Positions 22,701 through 33,929 of a stretch of 64,000 nt of DNA are shown one piece after another (the first letter of the stretch is position 1; each line of letters begins with the position of its first letter). Source of the stretch: Micrasema longulum (taxonomy: Eukaryota > Arthropoda > Insecta > Trichoptera > Brachycentridae); assembly GCA_022494885.1 (NCBI GenBank), contig JAGVSM010004207.1, forward strand, positions 186,001 through 250,000. Reading direction: 5' to 3'. Under the pieces are notes generated by a model. The model was not told the origin of the DNA. It was given only the letters and a program-made list of their open reading frames with translations, and ran no database searches. Position numbers and translations under genes: made by a program.

Positions 22701-24056
22701 AATCCCTAACCTAGTACCTTCAGCAGTCTATCAAAGCACATTACAGTATTTTGATTTATTTTTTATTTTATAACCCAACGTAAGTACTATTTTGTTGTTT
22801 TATCAAAAACTTAGGTAGTGAATACAAATTTTATTCTCAGGCAACCTCATTTAATAGGCCAATGTTATGCTTATTTTTACTGTGCACAGTACTAGACACA
22901 AGTGTAGATAATACTTGTTTGTAAAACAATATGTGTATTGTATTGTGTTTATCCGTGAGAATTAAAGTGCATATTTACTTTATAAAAACCTAACAATGTA
23001 CGCATAAGGTAGGAATCTACATTAATCAAGATTCATATGACTACACCACAAACGAACATTATATTATGGTATTATAAATAATATTAAATAAAACATTAAA
23101 ACGAAACTGTTTATATGCTATCAAAACAGAAAATATCGATAGTTTTGGATTGTTCTGTGTTCAAAATTCATATTTATGTCAAGGCAATGTTGTAAAAAAC
23201 AGTAAATTTTAAATGCATTTGCTCCATTACACTATTTTCAAATGCTGTGTTATTAAATCTAGTAACAAGTAAATAATAGATAACTCTTTAGCATGACATG
23301 TGCAGTATCCGACTGTCCTTGTTAGGTTACAGCATTGATGTATCTAGCACACCTTTGCTAAAATAAAAGAAAAACTATTCTCATTATCATAAAATATATA
23401 TATTTCAAAATTAACAAATTCAAAGCATACCTACACGAATATAAAGACTCAAGTTTCTTATATAACACAACTAAACATAATTAAACTTTATAACAAACAC
23501 AAACAAAATCAGGCATGTTATTAACATAATTGACACATTCCTCAAGAAATATTGAAGATAGTCAGTCATATAACCTAAAGAGTTATATTTTACAAACAAT
23601 GGTAATTCACACAATACATAATATTACTTTCAATTAAATAGAATAATCAAGAAAAATCATTCAAATTAAAAACATTGCAAAATAACAATAAAAACAATAA
23701 GGTTAATTAATGGAAATAATAACTAACTCGATTACAAAGCAAAAATTAATTAAAATTATTTATAACAAAATGATATGACGCATTCTTGTCTCAGCCGAGA
23801 TATTGGCTGAGGTAAAATTAATATTAAGTAGATGTTTAAAATACTAAATTAAGAAAACTGAAAGCAAAAAGGTTAATGTAAATTAATTTAAGCAGAAGAA
23901 AGGGTAAGTGGGGGTCCATATTTACAAATCGGAATATCAAGAAAAGAAACTAAAAATAACAAAACTTTAACTTTTTACAAAACACTGTTGAATTCAATTT
24001 TTATTCACAAGATAAGAACAATCTTTAATAGGTTGAGGCGAATCAGAATGTTAATC
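22701..24056. other. Unannotated AT-rich stretch downstream of LIPT1
   Basis: No exon or repeat was recognised. It may include distal LIPT1 3' UTR. Confidence 0.4.
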
Positions 24057-24062
24057 TTTATT
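24057..24062 (-). promoter_or_regulatory. LIPT1 polyadenylation signal
   Basis: AATAAA on the minus strand about 60 bases after the LIPT1 stop codon, the first such signal downstream. Confidence 0.6.
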
Positions 24063-24123
24063 GTTGTCAATTATCAGTGTCTAAATCCTTTTTTACCTTT
24101 CTGTCTGAATCGCCTTTCTTATA

Positions 24124-24527
24124 TCACATAGTGTTAACAACTTGATCGAAACAGCTTGCGACAAACTGTTCCTTCTCCCCCATCTTCCTCCTGCCGCTAT
24201 CGTCATACTCGCTACTTTGCAGCGCTTCCTGCAACGCCTCGAGAGACTCTGACGTGAACTTCTTTCCCTTGAGGTGCGTCACCACTGAGGCGTCTCCGTG
24301 GAAGCCGGATGCCATGAACCCGGGCGGACTGTTGAGGGTTACATCCGAGATCAAACCCTTCTCCACCGACATCTTAATGCAAAGCTCCTGACTATCTTGT
24401 TCCCTGAAATCGTCCTCAGAAGTCAGCAGACTCGATGGAACTGTGAAAGATCGGCTGATTTCGAATGCGGGAGTTTTTCCAAATGTCCATTCCCAACTAG
24501 ACAACTCTTCTTTTATCTTATTGAGAC
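24124..24527 (-). CDS. LIPT1: LIPT1 exon 4 and stop
   Basis: Acceptor ttattgtttcag. The protein reads GLNKIKEELSSWEWTFGKTP, the conserved WEW-FGKTP block of the lipoate-protein ligase accessory domain, and ends at TGA at 24124-24126. Confidence 0.92.
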
Positions 24528-27500
24528 CTGAAACAATAAAGAAATAAGGTCATATTTTTTTTCAAAACAATAACATTTTTTAAAATTATTTTTCAATGCC
24601 ACAATCGGTAAATAAAAGGCGAATAAAAAAAATAAGAAAAACAGAAATATTAATTTTATTATATCTTCAGTCAATAGGTCAATAATAATTGTTCTTTAGA
24701 CTTTGCTACTTGTTTAAATCAAATTGAGTCAATGTATTATCTTTTATCGAGTGCTTAATTTTATACCAGATAAGGATTTACTGCGCAGAATTTCAATTTA
24801 CGGTCTCATCTTAATTGTACATATATTTTTTAATGCAATACCATGACTTTAAATACCAACCTACCTAATAAATTATTAACCCATTCACCCGCATTCATAA
24901 TTTATTTAAACACTTGATTTATTTATTAGTTTAAAACTTAGTGTAATAATATGCCACTGGCTAATAGATTCGTCCATACTGACAAAAACCATTCTACGAT
25001 TATCAGGTACGAAGTGAGCTACAGTTTACAGCAATACAACGGGCCACGTGTGCTCAGGTCGAGAATTGCAAGCGCAAACCAAAACCCTCTGTTACATGTT
25101 TGCTGATAAACTAAAAACCAAACCAAAAATTTGGAACGCTTTTGTCCTATGCAATAGAGCTAAAGGGTTTCTCTTTAAGCAGGAGTGAACTATTACTCTA
25201 AGGTTTAAACACTTATTTTGTTAATGACAATGAATTTATTACCTCTTTACTTGATGAATATGAAAGCTAAAAACATTTTTGATAATAAATTACTCACATA
25301 TGCTGTAAGCACCGCATAGTAGTCTTGTCGTAGACGCTCACAGACATATGTGAGCACCGTGGTTAATGAGGTTATGATTATTTTACTTTTTGTATTTACA
25401 TGAAATTCAGAAGATAAGTCTTAAATATTATTTGAAACATGAGAGACAAAAGGAAATGTTACTTCTAATTACATATGTAATTATTTTATGCTACTAAGTG
25501 TTTATTAACACGTTCGGTGCCTCGGACACGACTCCCGCGTCCATGCGAAAATTGTAGCCCCGCATCGGTTACAAGAGCCGTGTCATGTTGGTGCTTTCAG
25601 GGTTCCCAACCAAATATTCTACAGCATGTCTACAATTGCTGTTTTTTAGTCTTAGCACTGTAAAAAATCTGTACTTCTATCTACAAAAAGAAATTTCATA
25701 TTTGTTCATATTTTTAATATGGTTTTAGCATTTTGAAAATTGCTATTTTGTCAGCATTACGTCATTGTTCGCGATATATTGAACGCAGTGAACGTGTTGA
25801 ATGACTTAGGTCAATTATTATAATTATTTAGTTTAGATGAGATGGTAACCTCAACACCAATAAAGTACAATAATTAAAAACATAAAATGGTTTTAACAAT
25901 GTTATTTCCAAAAAATACTTTTGACAAGATTCAGATTTTAGCAGCCTATATTAAAGTATCCAATGTTGTAAAATAAACAGCCCAGTTTTAACATACTGCA
26001 AACATTTTCTTCTTTGGATAAAATACTGAATGGAAAATAAGAATTGCTAGATCCAATAAATGTCGACCAATAAGATAGGAGGAAAATGTTTGGAAATAAA
26101 GTTGGGAAGACATCAAAATAAGCGACATTGAGGACAGAAATCATCCAAATTTTAAAACTTACCAGGGAACCAATCTTCTGTAGGGTTGATGACTTGAAAA
26201 CCTTTCTGCTGAGAGATGAGCTGTTGGCCCCCATCAGCGATATGAAGGGCCGGAGTCCTGAGGAACTCCCAGCCGACCGCTGTTTGCAGACCGTCTACGG
26301 TTACTCGAGAATTCTCTTCACACAAATTGCTGATCGGCGATCTTACAGATTGAGTTGCAGTTGTTGATATACCAGACTGAAAGAGAAATAAATATTACGA
26401 TGCATCAAAAAAATACATTTTATTTTACTGCGATAACAAATGTTTTTGTTTGTGTCTTAATTTGAATCTAAAAAATTATCAATAATACACATATAATGTG
26501 AATCAACAAAGATAATTTATAACTGCCTTTGAAAATGTAACAGCAAAAGTTTCGTAAAGGTATTAAATGCTTAAATCAATAAAATACAGTCAAACTTGAT
26601 TATAGAAATATCACCAATTTTTGTTTTGCAAAAATTAATTAATATATTGAAAAAAACATGTTTACGAGACTAAGCAAATAATAACATTATTAGCAGCATA
26701 AAAACCCCGCCAGAAAAATGAAGAAATATTTACATGAGCCGCTATCTTGAAGATAAAAAAATATATGAGTCTGATCACTCTGAGAGGACATGAAGAACCT
26801 AATTATAGAATGCTTTATCAGCTATTAACGCTTAGTAACAAAATGTGTTTACACTGTATGCATTGTACTTGTTGTGAATCTATGTCATAATCAAATTATT
26901 GAGTCGCATAAATGAATTTAGTACATATTACAATAATTGGAATTAATTATCTTCAAACATTGTTAATATTGAAAGTGAAAATTTTCCATGTTTATAATAT
27001 TTATAATTACACATATAACTGGGTCATTACATTATATATTCTGACAAATTTATAAAAATAATTCATACAAACAATATTCAATTCATCCTACATTTGAAAT
27101 ATTTTACGCCACATAAAAAATAATAAATATTTTCCAAGTGGAAAAGAAACAGAATAAAGATGAACAAAATTAAATGGAAGGTGGTTTTGTAATTTTATAT
27201 TTAAACTATTTTCATTGTAAAAAATATAATATGCACACTACAAATGCCATAATGTGAGGTTTTAATTAGTACATTACCAAGATTATGATTTTGGTAATTG
27301 TATTTTTTTGTTTATTTATAACATATTTTTTATCTAGTTAAATAGCCTAATTTAACACTACTAAATTTAAAATATACAAATACAGTGAAAATACATAATT
27401 TAAAAAGAGACATAACAAATAAATATTTTGGTCCCAACAAAATGGTCCTCGGCACACAGCATTAAGATTTTTAGTTATGTCTCTCGTTTCGACATTGCCT

Positions 27501-29496
27501 TAAAAATATTTTTATCCGATGATTTTTACCGCAACAAGACCTAACTTTGTAAAAAATTATTTTAATTGAGCTCATAGTGAAAAATCCTACAGACTAGACT
27601 TGTTGAATAAAAATTCAAGCTCAATATTTGTAGTTTTAATTCATACAAATGCACTATTAGCGAAAGAAATAGCGGCCTCCATGGTGTAGTGGTTTAGTTG
27701 ATTGACTCAGGCAGGAAAGGTTTGTGATTTGATTCCCGGTGAGAATACATAATTAAATGTTATTTTTCTCAAGCCTAGGTGTTCCGTGCTGTAATTCACC
27801 ACTGTAATTAGACCTTCTGGCCTGCTGTGGTGCAAAAAAAATATTTTCATAAAAAGAAAGGACAAAATGAACATTATTTTGTTTTTCTATTAAACTAAAT
27901 TTAAAATTGCTCTAAAAAAATTTCATCACATTATAATTTTCATGTTTTATTTTGTACATCTTTTACACTTATATGTAATTTAAACCTATTTATTTAAGTT
28001 TATAAAAAAAGCATTCCCCTCCTAACTATGAGAACCTCTCTTTTTTAGAATGGGTAAACTTTTATAATATTATATTTAATAAATATGTTTCGAAATTTTT
28101 GATCTACTGTACTTGTACTCTTATAAAATATTTTCTTGAATAAAGCTATTTCTATATAAAAATGCATGATTATAATTTTGTTTGCCTATAACGATTACCA
28201 AAGCTGGTTCAGTTGGCACAGAGAAGCAGACACTTGCATACAAGGTATGAATTTAAGATACTACTGGAGTGTAAACTCACCTCGTGTTTAGCCAAAGCTT
28301 GACTCAGATTCAATTTGTTTGCATTCACCAGCAATGTACAGTGATGATAGGCAGAGGGACGACCAAGTTTAGCTGCAGTACCAGAAACCTGCTAAACTTA
28401 GAGTCAAGGAATATAGCATATTACTTACAGAGGCATTATTCCTAGTCATTCAATAAAAGTGATTGAATAATATTGTACAATTAATGCATTGCACGTGTCA
28501 ATGAACTATAAAACTTTAAATAATGTACTGTATTCAGTATTATTATGGGATCAAAGATCAGTTTGGAATTTATGCGTCATAATTGATTTGCAATTAGTAT
28601 TCAGAGGACAGCCTCGGGTAATGACAAAATTAAAAAACAAATAAAAACTTTAAAAATGCAATAATAATAATTTGGTTTACAAGAAATGTGTATAATATTT
28701 TCAGGTGTCAGTCACAAGTTGGTAACTACAAATTTTCGAAAAATGAAGATGTTCTCATAAATGACATCAAAAAGTATTTGTTTAAAAAGTAAATGAAAAA
28801 TATTCAACTTGTGGTTTTATTTGAATTGTTAATTTGGGATGAACTTATAACTTTAAAAGTGCAATATCTCATAACTAGTCAAATGTAGTCACCCACTTGT
28901 GCCAGAGACCCGACTTATTATTTACTTGATAAAATTTCTCAGACTGTTTAAAAGGATACTTTATAATTTTGCTTGACAACAATATCTTGTCGTTCGTTGA
29001 TTTCAGCGGAAACACCAAACTCTCTAAAGAGAGCTCTGGTTACCAGCTCCAAGTTGTACTTCCTGTTGTAACGCTCCTTCGCAGAAAAAAAGGAGAGATT
29101 CAAGTTTCCTCGATCGTGGTACACCGTGCCACCGCCGCTGTTCCTTCTGGCGAGAGGGATTTCGTTCTCCACGAGGAATGGGATATTTGCTTCCACCCAC
29201 GGGTTTTGATGTCTGCCGATAACTACACACGGATCGTTCCTCCAAACCATCAAAATATGATGTTTAGTGAAATCATTATTTTTGTAAATCCAATCTTCCA
29301 AGGCAAGGTTTGTAAATATGTCGGTGGACTGAGATATAAATACGGACTTTTTTATATCTTTTTCTTCAACTAATTGACTCTCTTTCGCTGAGGAGGCGGA
29401 CCTGGTAACCATCCCCAAGGGTGACAAACTTGTACGGTTCAAACCGACCACGAAACCACTAACACTCTTCAGGCTTCTCTGCATTATTTGCGCCAT
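24124..29496 (-). CDS. LIPT1: Lipoyltransferase 1, mitochondrial (four exons)
   Basis: This enzyme transfers lipoyl groups to the E2 subunits of mitochondrial 2-oxoacid dehydrogenases. Exons are 28960-29496, 28281-28388, 26163-26376 and 24124-24527. All are bounded by GT/AG sites with matching phases and give 420 aa. Residues 1-38 are basic and serine-rich without acidic residues, as in a mitochondrial presequence. The LplA/BPL fold is marked by GRHQNPW (94-100) and RRNSGGGTVYHD (117-128). The lipoyl-AMP lysine is K179 in the K-VSGTAAK motif, split exactly at the exon 1/2 junction. GRPSAYHHCTLLV (190-202) follows. Residues from about 290 to the end form the C-terminal accessory domain. Introns carry a family-1 SINE, a piggyBac-type MITE and an unnamed repeat. 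The ORF is intact and the start ATG precedes the presequence directly. Confidence 0.93.
24975..25115. repeat. Unnamed repeat family F (in LIPT1 intron 3)
   Basis: cattctacgattatca, gagctacagtttacagcaa, gagaattgcaagcgcaaacc and ctgttacatgt align in the same order with 59868-59962. No ORF. Confidence 0.6.
25505..25800. mobile_element. piggyBac-type MITE in LIPT1 intron 3
   Basis: It begins ttaacacgttcggtgcc and ends gcagtgaacgtgttga, giving imperfect inverted ends preceded by TTAA, the piggyBac target site. The right-hand TTAA has decayed to TTGA. It is about 296 bp with no coding capacity. Confidence 0.6.
26163..26376 (-). CDS. LIPT1: LIPT1 exon 3
   Basis: 214 bases. The acceptor is tctctttcag and the donor is gtaagt. 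It encodes SGISTTATQSVRSPISNL...VGWEFLRT and ends inside a Gly codon that exon 4 completes. The plus-strand 79-codon frame here is a shadow. Confidence 0.9.
26377..28280. other. LIPT1 intron 2
   Basis: AT-rich intronic sequence. Only the SINE at 27671-27846 was recognised. Confidence 0.6.
27671..27846 (+). mobile_element. tRNA-derived SINE, family 1, in LIPT1 intron 2
   Basis: gcggcctccatggtgtagtg head, degenerate B box (gatttgattcc), conserved body (gtaattcaccactgtaatta, ctggcctgctgtggtgc) and A-rich tail. It lies antisense to LIPT1. Confidence 0.85.
28281..28388 (-). CDS. LIPT1: LIPT1 exon 2
   Basis: 36 codons, phase 0 at both ends: VSGTAAKLGRPSAYHHCT and onward. The acceptor is tttagcag and the donor is gtgagt. 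It completes the catalytic lysine motif. Confidence 0.92.
28960..29496 (-). CDS. LIPT1: LIPT1 exon 1
   Basis: 179 codons in phase 0: presequence plus the lipoate-binding motif RRNSGGGTVYHDRGN. The donor is gtatcc just after the K179 codon. The unspliced frame runs on for three codons (VSF) into the intron before a stop. Confidence 0.93.
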
Positions 29497-29771
29497 TTTA
29501 GTTTATATTACTCACACAAATTTTACTTATTAAATGGGAAATGTGTCAATATTATAATAGTCACTATATTAAGTTCAAATGAGGCAGTGATTATCTTAAA
29601 ATTAATAAGTCTTTTATACACTCGAGTCTTTCACGCACACAGAGAAGCCCTTAATGGATACAAGAGCAATTGGCATCCGTGTCGGCAGAAGACAGGGAAA
29701 TCAGGTACTCGTGGAGAGCGATGGTTTGATGCAACCACTTCCAGGTTTGATGTAGGGAATTAATTCTGTAC

Positions 29772-29996
29772 CTGATTCCCAAACAGTCTCGACAGTCTCT
29801 TGGCATTCCTTTTTGCATCGGCACGGTGCTAAACAAAAATTCCGAAATAAGTCGAACAACTAATCAAGTACGCTCTAATAAAGAACAATTGTAAAATATT
29901 TATGTAACTTCAAACAGAAATAAAAGTAGCAAAATGCGCAGCACTACAACTGAATCGACAACTGAAATGTGAGCAGATTACCTTCAGGCTAGCCAT
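29772..29996 (-). CDS. Possible small upstream exon pair (24 codons) before LIPT1
   Basis: On the minus strand an ATG at 29996 opens five codons (MASLK) ending at a gtaatc donor (exon 29982-29996). A tttttgtttag acceptor then opens a 57-base exon (29772-29828) ending at a gtacag donor. Spliced in phase they give MASLKHRADAKRNAKRLSRL plus FGNQ, a lysine/arginine-rich peptide. Without the second splice a stop follows three codons later. It could be a 5' UTR with an upstream ORF for LIPT1, the start of another transcript, or chance. Confidence 0.25.
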
Positions 29997-30027
29997 TATA
30001 TCAGCTCGTTTATAGATAAGGAGCATT

Positions 30028-30130
30028 CACGGGCGGGGGGGCCACCGAGTCACCGAGTGCGCCGAGGTCAGCGGAGGGCGAGGAAGTTCACAAACACTCT
30101 TGCGGAGTGATAGTGCGTCGAGGGGACGGA
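30028..30130. promoter_or_regulatory. Short GC-rich patch upstream of LIPT1
   Basis: About 100 bp of G- and CpG-rich sequence (cgggcgggggggccaccg) in AT-rich surroundings, roughly 550 bp upstream of the LIPT1 ATG and just upstream of the candidate leader exons. It may be a promoter region. No TATA box was identified. Confidence 0.3.
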
Positions 30131-30450
30131 CTACATTTCTTCCGCTGATAAGCTATTTTATAATATGGCATTCATTGGAACATTTAACGCCCAATCGTGA
30201 GAAAAATTCTAATATATTTTTTATTATTGAATTTGAAAGTTTAAATGTCAGAAAACTTGCGATCTTACATTCTTACATATAAAGTTGGGTTGCCAGTTGC
30301 CATATTCATAAAAGTTATTTTCCTCTTTCATAAATAGGTAATGTTTGAAGCAACTTGTGGTTTTTTAAAATAGGCATAAGTGTAAATGAGAGAATATTAA
30401 ATACAAATACACAATAAAAACACAAAAATGAGGAAAACAAAATATAATTT

Positions 30451-30546
30451 AGCGGACTTCCTGACTGTGTTCCCTGAATCATTAGAACATCTGACTGGCC
30501 TAGATCTAGATCTAATGATTCAGTGAACACAGTCAGGAAGTCTGCT
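30451..30546. repeat. Long hairpin, 36-bp arms
   Basis: Arms 30451-30486 and 30511-30546 are inverted copies, matching at 34 of 36 positions, separated by 24 bp that hold nested agatct repeats. The 102-codon minus-strand frame over it (30315-30623) resembles no known protein. Confidence 0.85.
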
Positions 30547-30710
30547 GGATCAGCAGAGGAACAGACAACAAAGTACCATATAATAGCGTCTTCGTCTTGC
30601 TCAGCGTTGCTAACTTCCATCAAGCTGTAATCGGTAGATTAAGAAAAATAAATAGGTAGATTTCGATAGATTCGTTATCAGCTTACAAAAAATAATTTTG
30701 CTAGGATTTT

Positions 30711-30845
30711 GGCACACTACTCTAAAAACTATTTTTGATGTTTGTTTTAGGAAACAGTTTCACATTGTTTTCTTGGGGGTGGGAGGGGTAGCCATGGTTT
30801 CACTGCACTACTCTAAAAACTTTTTTTTTTCAAAACAGTTTCGCC
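30711..30845. repeat. Imperfect direct repeat of about 95 bp
   Basis: actactctaaaaactattt...aaacagtttc at 30716-30762 recurs as actactctaaaaacttttt...aaacagtttc at 30811-30841. No coding content. Confidence 0.6.
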
Positions 30846-30876
30846 TATAAAAAAAACCGGTTCAAGATTTTTAAAA

Positions 30877-33336
30877 ATCGGTAGAATTAGTATTTTTTTT
30901 TTTTTTTTTTTTTTTTATTTTTTTAAAATTTTAAAAAACCCGTTAGGGTTACATTAGAAATTTAATATTGTCTAGTCATTTTATGTCTCGTCTAGTCTAG
31001 TTAGTTCAGTCATCATGTGCTTTTTCAGATTGATTTTAAATTTGTCTCCATTAAAAGTTTTCAAGTAGTAAGGTAGGTCGTTGTAGTGTTTAAGTCCATT
31101 ATGTAGTATTTTGACTGTCCTGTGTTTGTCTTTGCTTTTTCAATATGATAGTGTTGTTGTTGTCTGGTGTTATATTTGTGTATGTCAGCATTTTTGACTA
31201 ATATTATGTCGTCGTCTTGTATGTTTCCCAGTGTTATTTTGTGCACAATTTTTAAGGTCTCAATTTTAGTCAAGTAGTTTATGTCAAACTGGTGTGTTTT
31301 TTTGTACAGTTCAGTCGTAGAGGTCAGGTAGGGTAGGTTGTATGTTAGTTTAAGAATTTTATTTTGTTGTCTTTGTATTCTTGTTATGTCTGTCTTGTTA
31401 CCAGTTCCCCAGAAGGCAATCATGTAACTCAATTTACTTTTGACATAGGCTTCGTACATCATAATTTTTTCTTTTCTTGATATAAAATCTTTAATTTTGT
31501 AGAAGAGGCTATGTAGTGATGCCATTACTTTAGTGAGTCCGTCTATGTGTTTTGTCCATTTTAATTGTCTGTCCATTGTAAGTCCTAGGTAAGTCACATG
31601 TTCTAGTTCTTTAAGAGTTTCGTTGTTTATTTTTATGTTCATGTTATGGTTCTTCTTTTGTGTTTCGAAATGTATTATGTTGCATTTCTTGGCATTTAGT
31701 GTTAAGAAGTTTTTGTTTGTCCATTCTAATAGTTTTTGCACGTCATTGTTGATGGTTTTAGTCGTTTCAATGTCATTTTTGTTTTCATATAAAATTCCTA
31801 AGTCGTCCGCATAGATTGTTTTTTTTCCCATTATGTCACTGTGTATTATGTCGTTAATGTATATTATATAAAACAATGGTCCTAATATTGATCCCTGAGG
31901 TACTCCAAATTGCATTGTTGTTATTTCACTTTTGTGTTCTTCAATTTTCGTAAACTGTTTTCTTCCTTGTAGATAGTTTTTAAATATTTTGAGAGCTTGT
32001 CCCTTAACTCCTGTATGTTTTAGTTTATCTAGAAGGGTATCTATGTGGACTGTATCAAATGCCTTCTTGAAGTCAAGTATGAGTGCAGTCACTGTATTTC
32101 CTTTATCAATTTTGGTTTGTATAAAGTTGCAAACTGATGTCATTGCTGTGGAGGTACCCTTTCTTTTTTGAAATCCATGTTGGTCTTTTGCAATAAAATT
32201 AAGGTTTTCAAGGTGTTGGTATAATCGATTGTGTAGCACTTTTTCAAATATTTTACTTAGAATGGTTAAGTTTGCAATGGGTCTGTAGTTAGAAGCTAAG
32301 TTTTTTTCTCCTCCTTTGTAAATTGGTGTTATTCTTGCTAATTTCATTACTTCTGGAAAGCTTCCGTTTGCTATATGTTTATTTATCAATTTCACTATTG
32401 TCGTGGTTATTTCTTCCTTTATTTTTTTGACTGTAACAACTTTTATTTCGTCATGGCCAGGTGATGTGTTGTCTTTGAGCCCGTTTATTATTTTGCTGAT
32501 TTCTTTGTTGCTCGTATATCTTAAGTAAATTTCTGCATCATATTCTATTTTTCTAAAATTTGTTTTGGTTGTATTTTGATTTACTATAGCGCTTGCTAGT
32601 TCTTTTCCGATGTTTGTGTAATAGTTGTTTATTATATCGGCTATTTCTTTTGCATTCTGAGTCTCTTCACCATTTTCTTTTTTTAATTTAGATATGTTAG
32701 TTTTTTTGGTATCATTTTCTTGGGTAATGTTTTTAATTTCTTTCCATATTTTGTAACTGTTCCCATTAGTTTCATTTATGCGACTAGCAAAGTGTTTTTT
32801 TTTTGTTCTTTTTATGTTGTTTCTAACTTCTGCTTGCAGAATTTTAAATTGTTGGGTAAATGATGGAAAGTATTGCATTTTTTTATACAGTTGGTCTCTT
32901 GTTTTAATTTTGTCATATATTTCTTTTGTCATCCAGCCTTCTTTAGTTGAAGTTGTATAGTTTTTAATGGTGGTTTTTTGTGTTTTGTCTCGTTTCTTCT
33001 TGAATTATTTCTTGTAGTTCCTTAAAACTTTCAATGTTGAGATGATTTGTTATTTTTGTTATGTTTTCTTTAAGTTTTGCATAGTCAATTTTTTTAGAGG
33101 CATACTTTTGTAGGCTTTTTTTGGGATTGTTTGGTGGTATTTTCAATTGTATGTCTATTTGTCTGTGGTCACTTAGTGGGGTGTCGGTAAGGTAAACTTC
33201 TATTTTCTCTTTTGGTTTTATATTTGTTATTACATGATCTATTATTGAATTTTGTCCTCGTTGGTTTTTTCTGGTGTATTCTTTGTCAGTTTTTCGGTTG
33301 ATAATTTTTAGGTTTTTTTTGAATTCGATCGGTAGA
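30877..33336 (-). mobile_element. 5'-truncated APE-type LINE with target-site duplication
   Basis: The minus strand encodes the end of an apurinic-type endonuclease, a reverse transcriptase and a C-terminal tail, followed by an A-rich tail (plus-strand T-run at 30892-30926). The 9-bp string atcggtaga lies at both ends (30877-30885 and 33328-33336), as expected for a target-site duplication. The element starts inside the endonuclease, a typical 5' truncation. Confidence 0.88.
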
Positions 33337-33383
33337 TTGCTCTCAAAATCAGTAGAGTTGGCAACGCTGATCTTGCTGAGCAA
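30981..33383 (-). pseudogene. LINE ORF2: endonuclease end plus reverse transcriptase, two frameshifts
   Basis: The frame at 33383-32964 carries the last endonuclease motifs (SIIDHVITN, LSDHRQIDI). Its first 15 or so codons lie in the flank. A frameshift near 32975 leads into a 623-codon frame (32932-31061). That frame holds the reverse-transcriptase blocks PIYKGGEKNLASNYRPI (about 203-219), FKKAFDTVH (about 288), GVPQGSILGP (about 342-351) and the catalytic YADD (about 374-377). A second frameshift near 31115 moves the C-terminal YNDLP motif into another frame, ending at TAA (30981). The enzyme would copy its RNA at a nicked target. The clade within the Jockey/CR1 group is uncertain. The long open frame suggests a fairly recent insertion. 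Confidence 0.88.
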
Positions 33384-33689
33384 TCCTTAGCTACATATAT
33401 GCATTATAATGGAATAAAATATGCATAGTAAAAATCAATTTAATCAAACTCTGATTCTCAAAATCATTTTTCTCTTTTAGCGTTATGTTATCTTCTTCAC
33501 AGCCACAAATAATTTGTATTTATTGTTAATTCGAAAAATTTATGGTCATTTAAGTAGGTAAGTAGTATATTGTGATATAATCCTGACGCAGTACATTGTG
33601 CAACTTATTTTGTAAATATTGGAAATCGGTATATTGTATTTAACTTACTAAATGTTTAATGGGGTAATTCCAGGAGAAATGGTCTTAGA

Positions 33690-33870
33690 AAAGAGATGGC
33701 CAATCGAAATACCTCTTAACCATCTTCATGAATGATATTGCGAAGGTCATCAACATCTCGCGATTTCTGTTATTTGCCGATGAAATTATTCCTTGAGATA
33801 GAAAACTCAATTGATTGCTTGCGTCTACAATCCGATAGACTGGAGTATTACTGTCATTGGGAGATCCTTA
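33690..33870 (+). mobile_element. Short degenerate reverse-transcriptase fragment
   Basis: In two frames the plus strand reads FMNDIAKVINISRFLLFADE and then EIENSIDCLRLQSDRLEYYC. Together they resemble the F-NDI...FLLFADD...I....DC..LQ.DL block of Jockey-type LINEs, with ADE in place of ADD. It is dead. Confidence 0.6.
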
Positions 33871-33888
33871 AACCCACCAAGCAGCTGT

Positions 33889-33928
33889 TAAAGAGTCCTG
33901 TGGGACTCTCTGTCAGCTGCGCATAGAG
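33889..33928. repeat. Stem-loop
   Basis: gcagctg and cagctgc enclose agagtcc-tgt-gggactct, giving a two-part hairpin within about 40 bp. No known RNA family was recognised. Confidence 0.5.
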
Positions 33929-33929
33929 G

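Noticed and set aside
26128..26367. 79-codon plus-strand protein
   Set aside because: Shadow of LIPT1 exon 3. The minus-strand reading is in phase with exons 2 and 4.
28969..29373. 134-codon plus-strand protein
   Set aside because: Antisense shadow of LIPT1 exon 1, whose minus-strand reading has all lipoyltransferase motifs.
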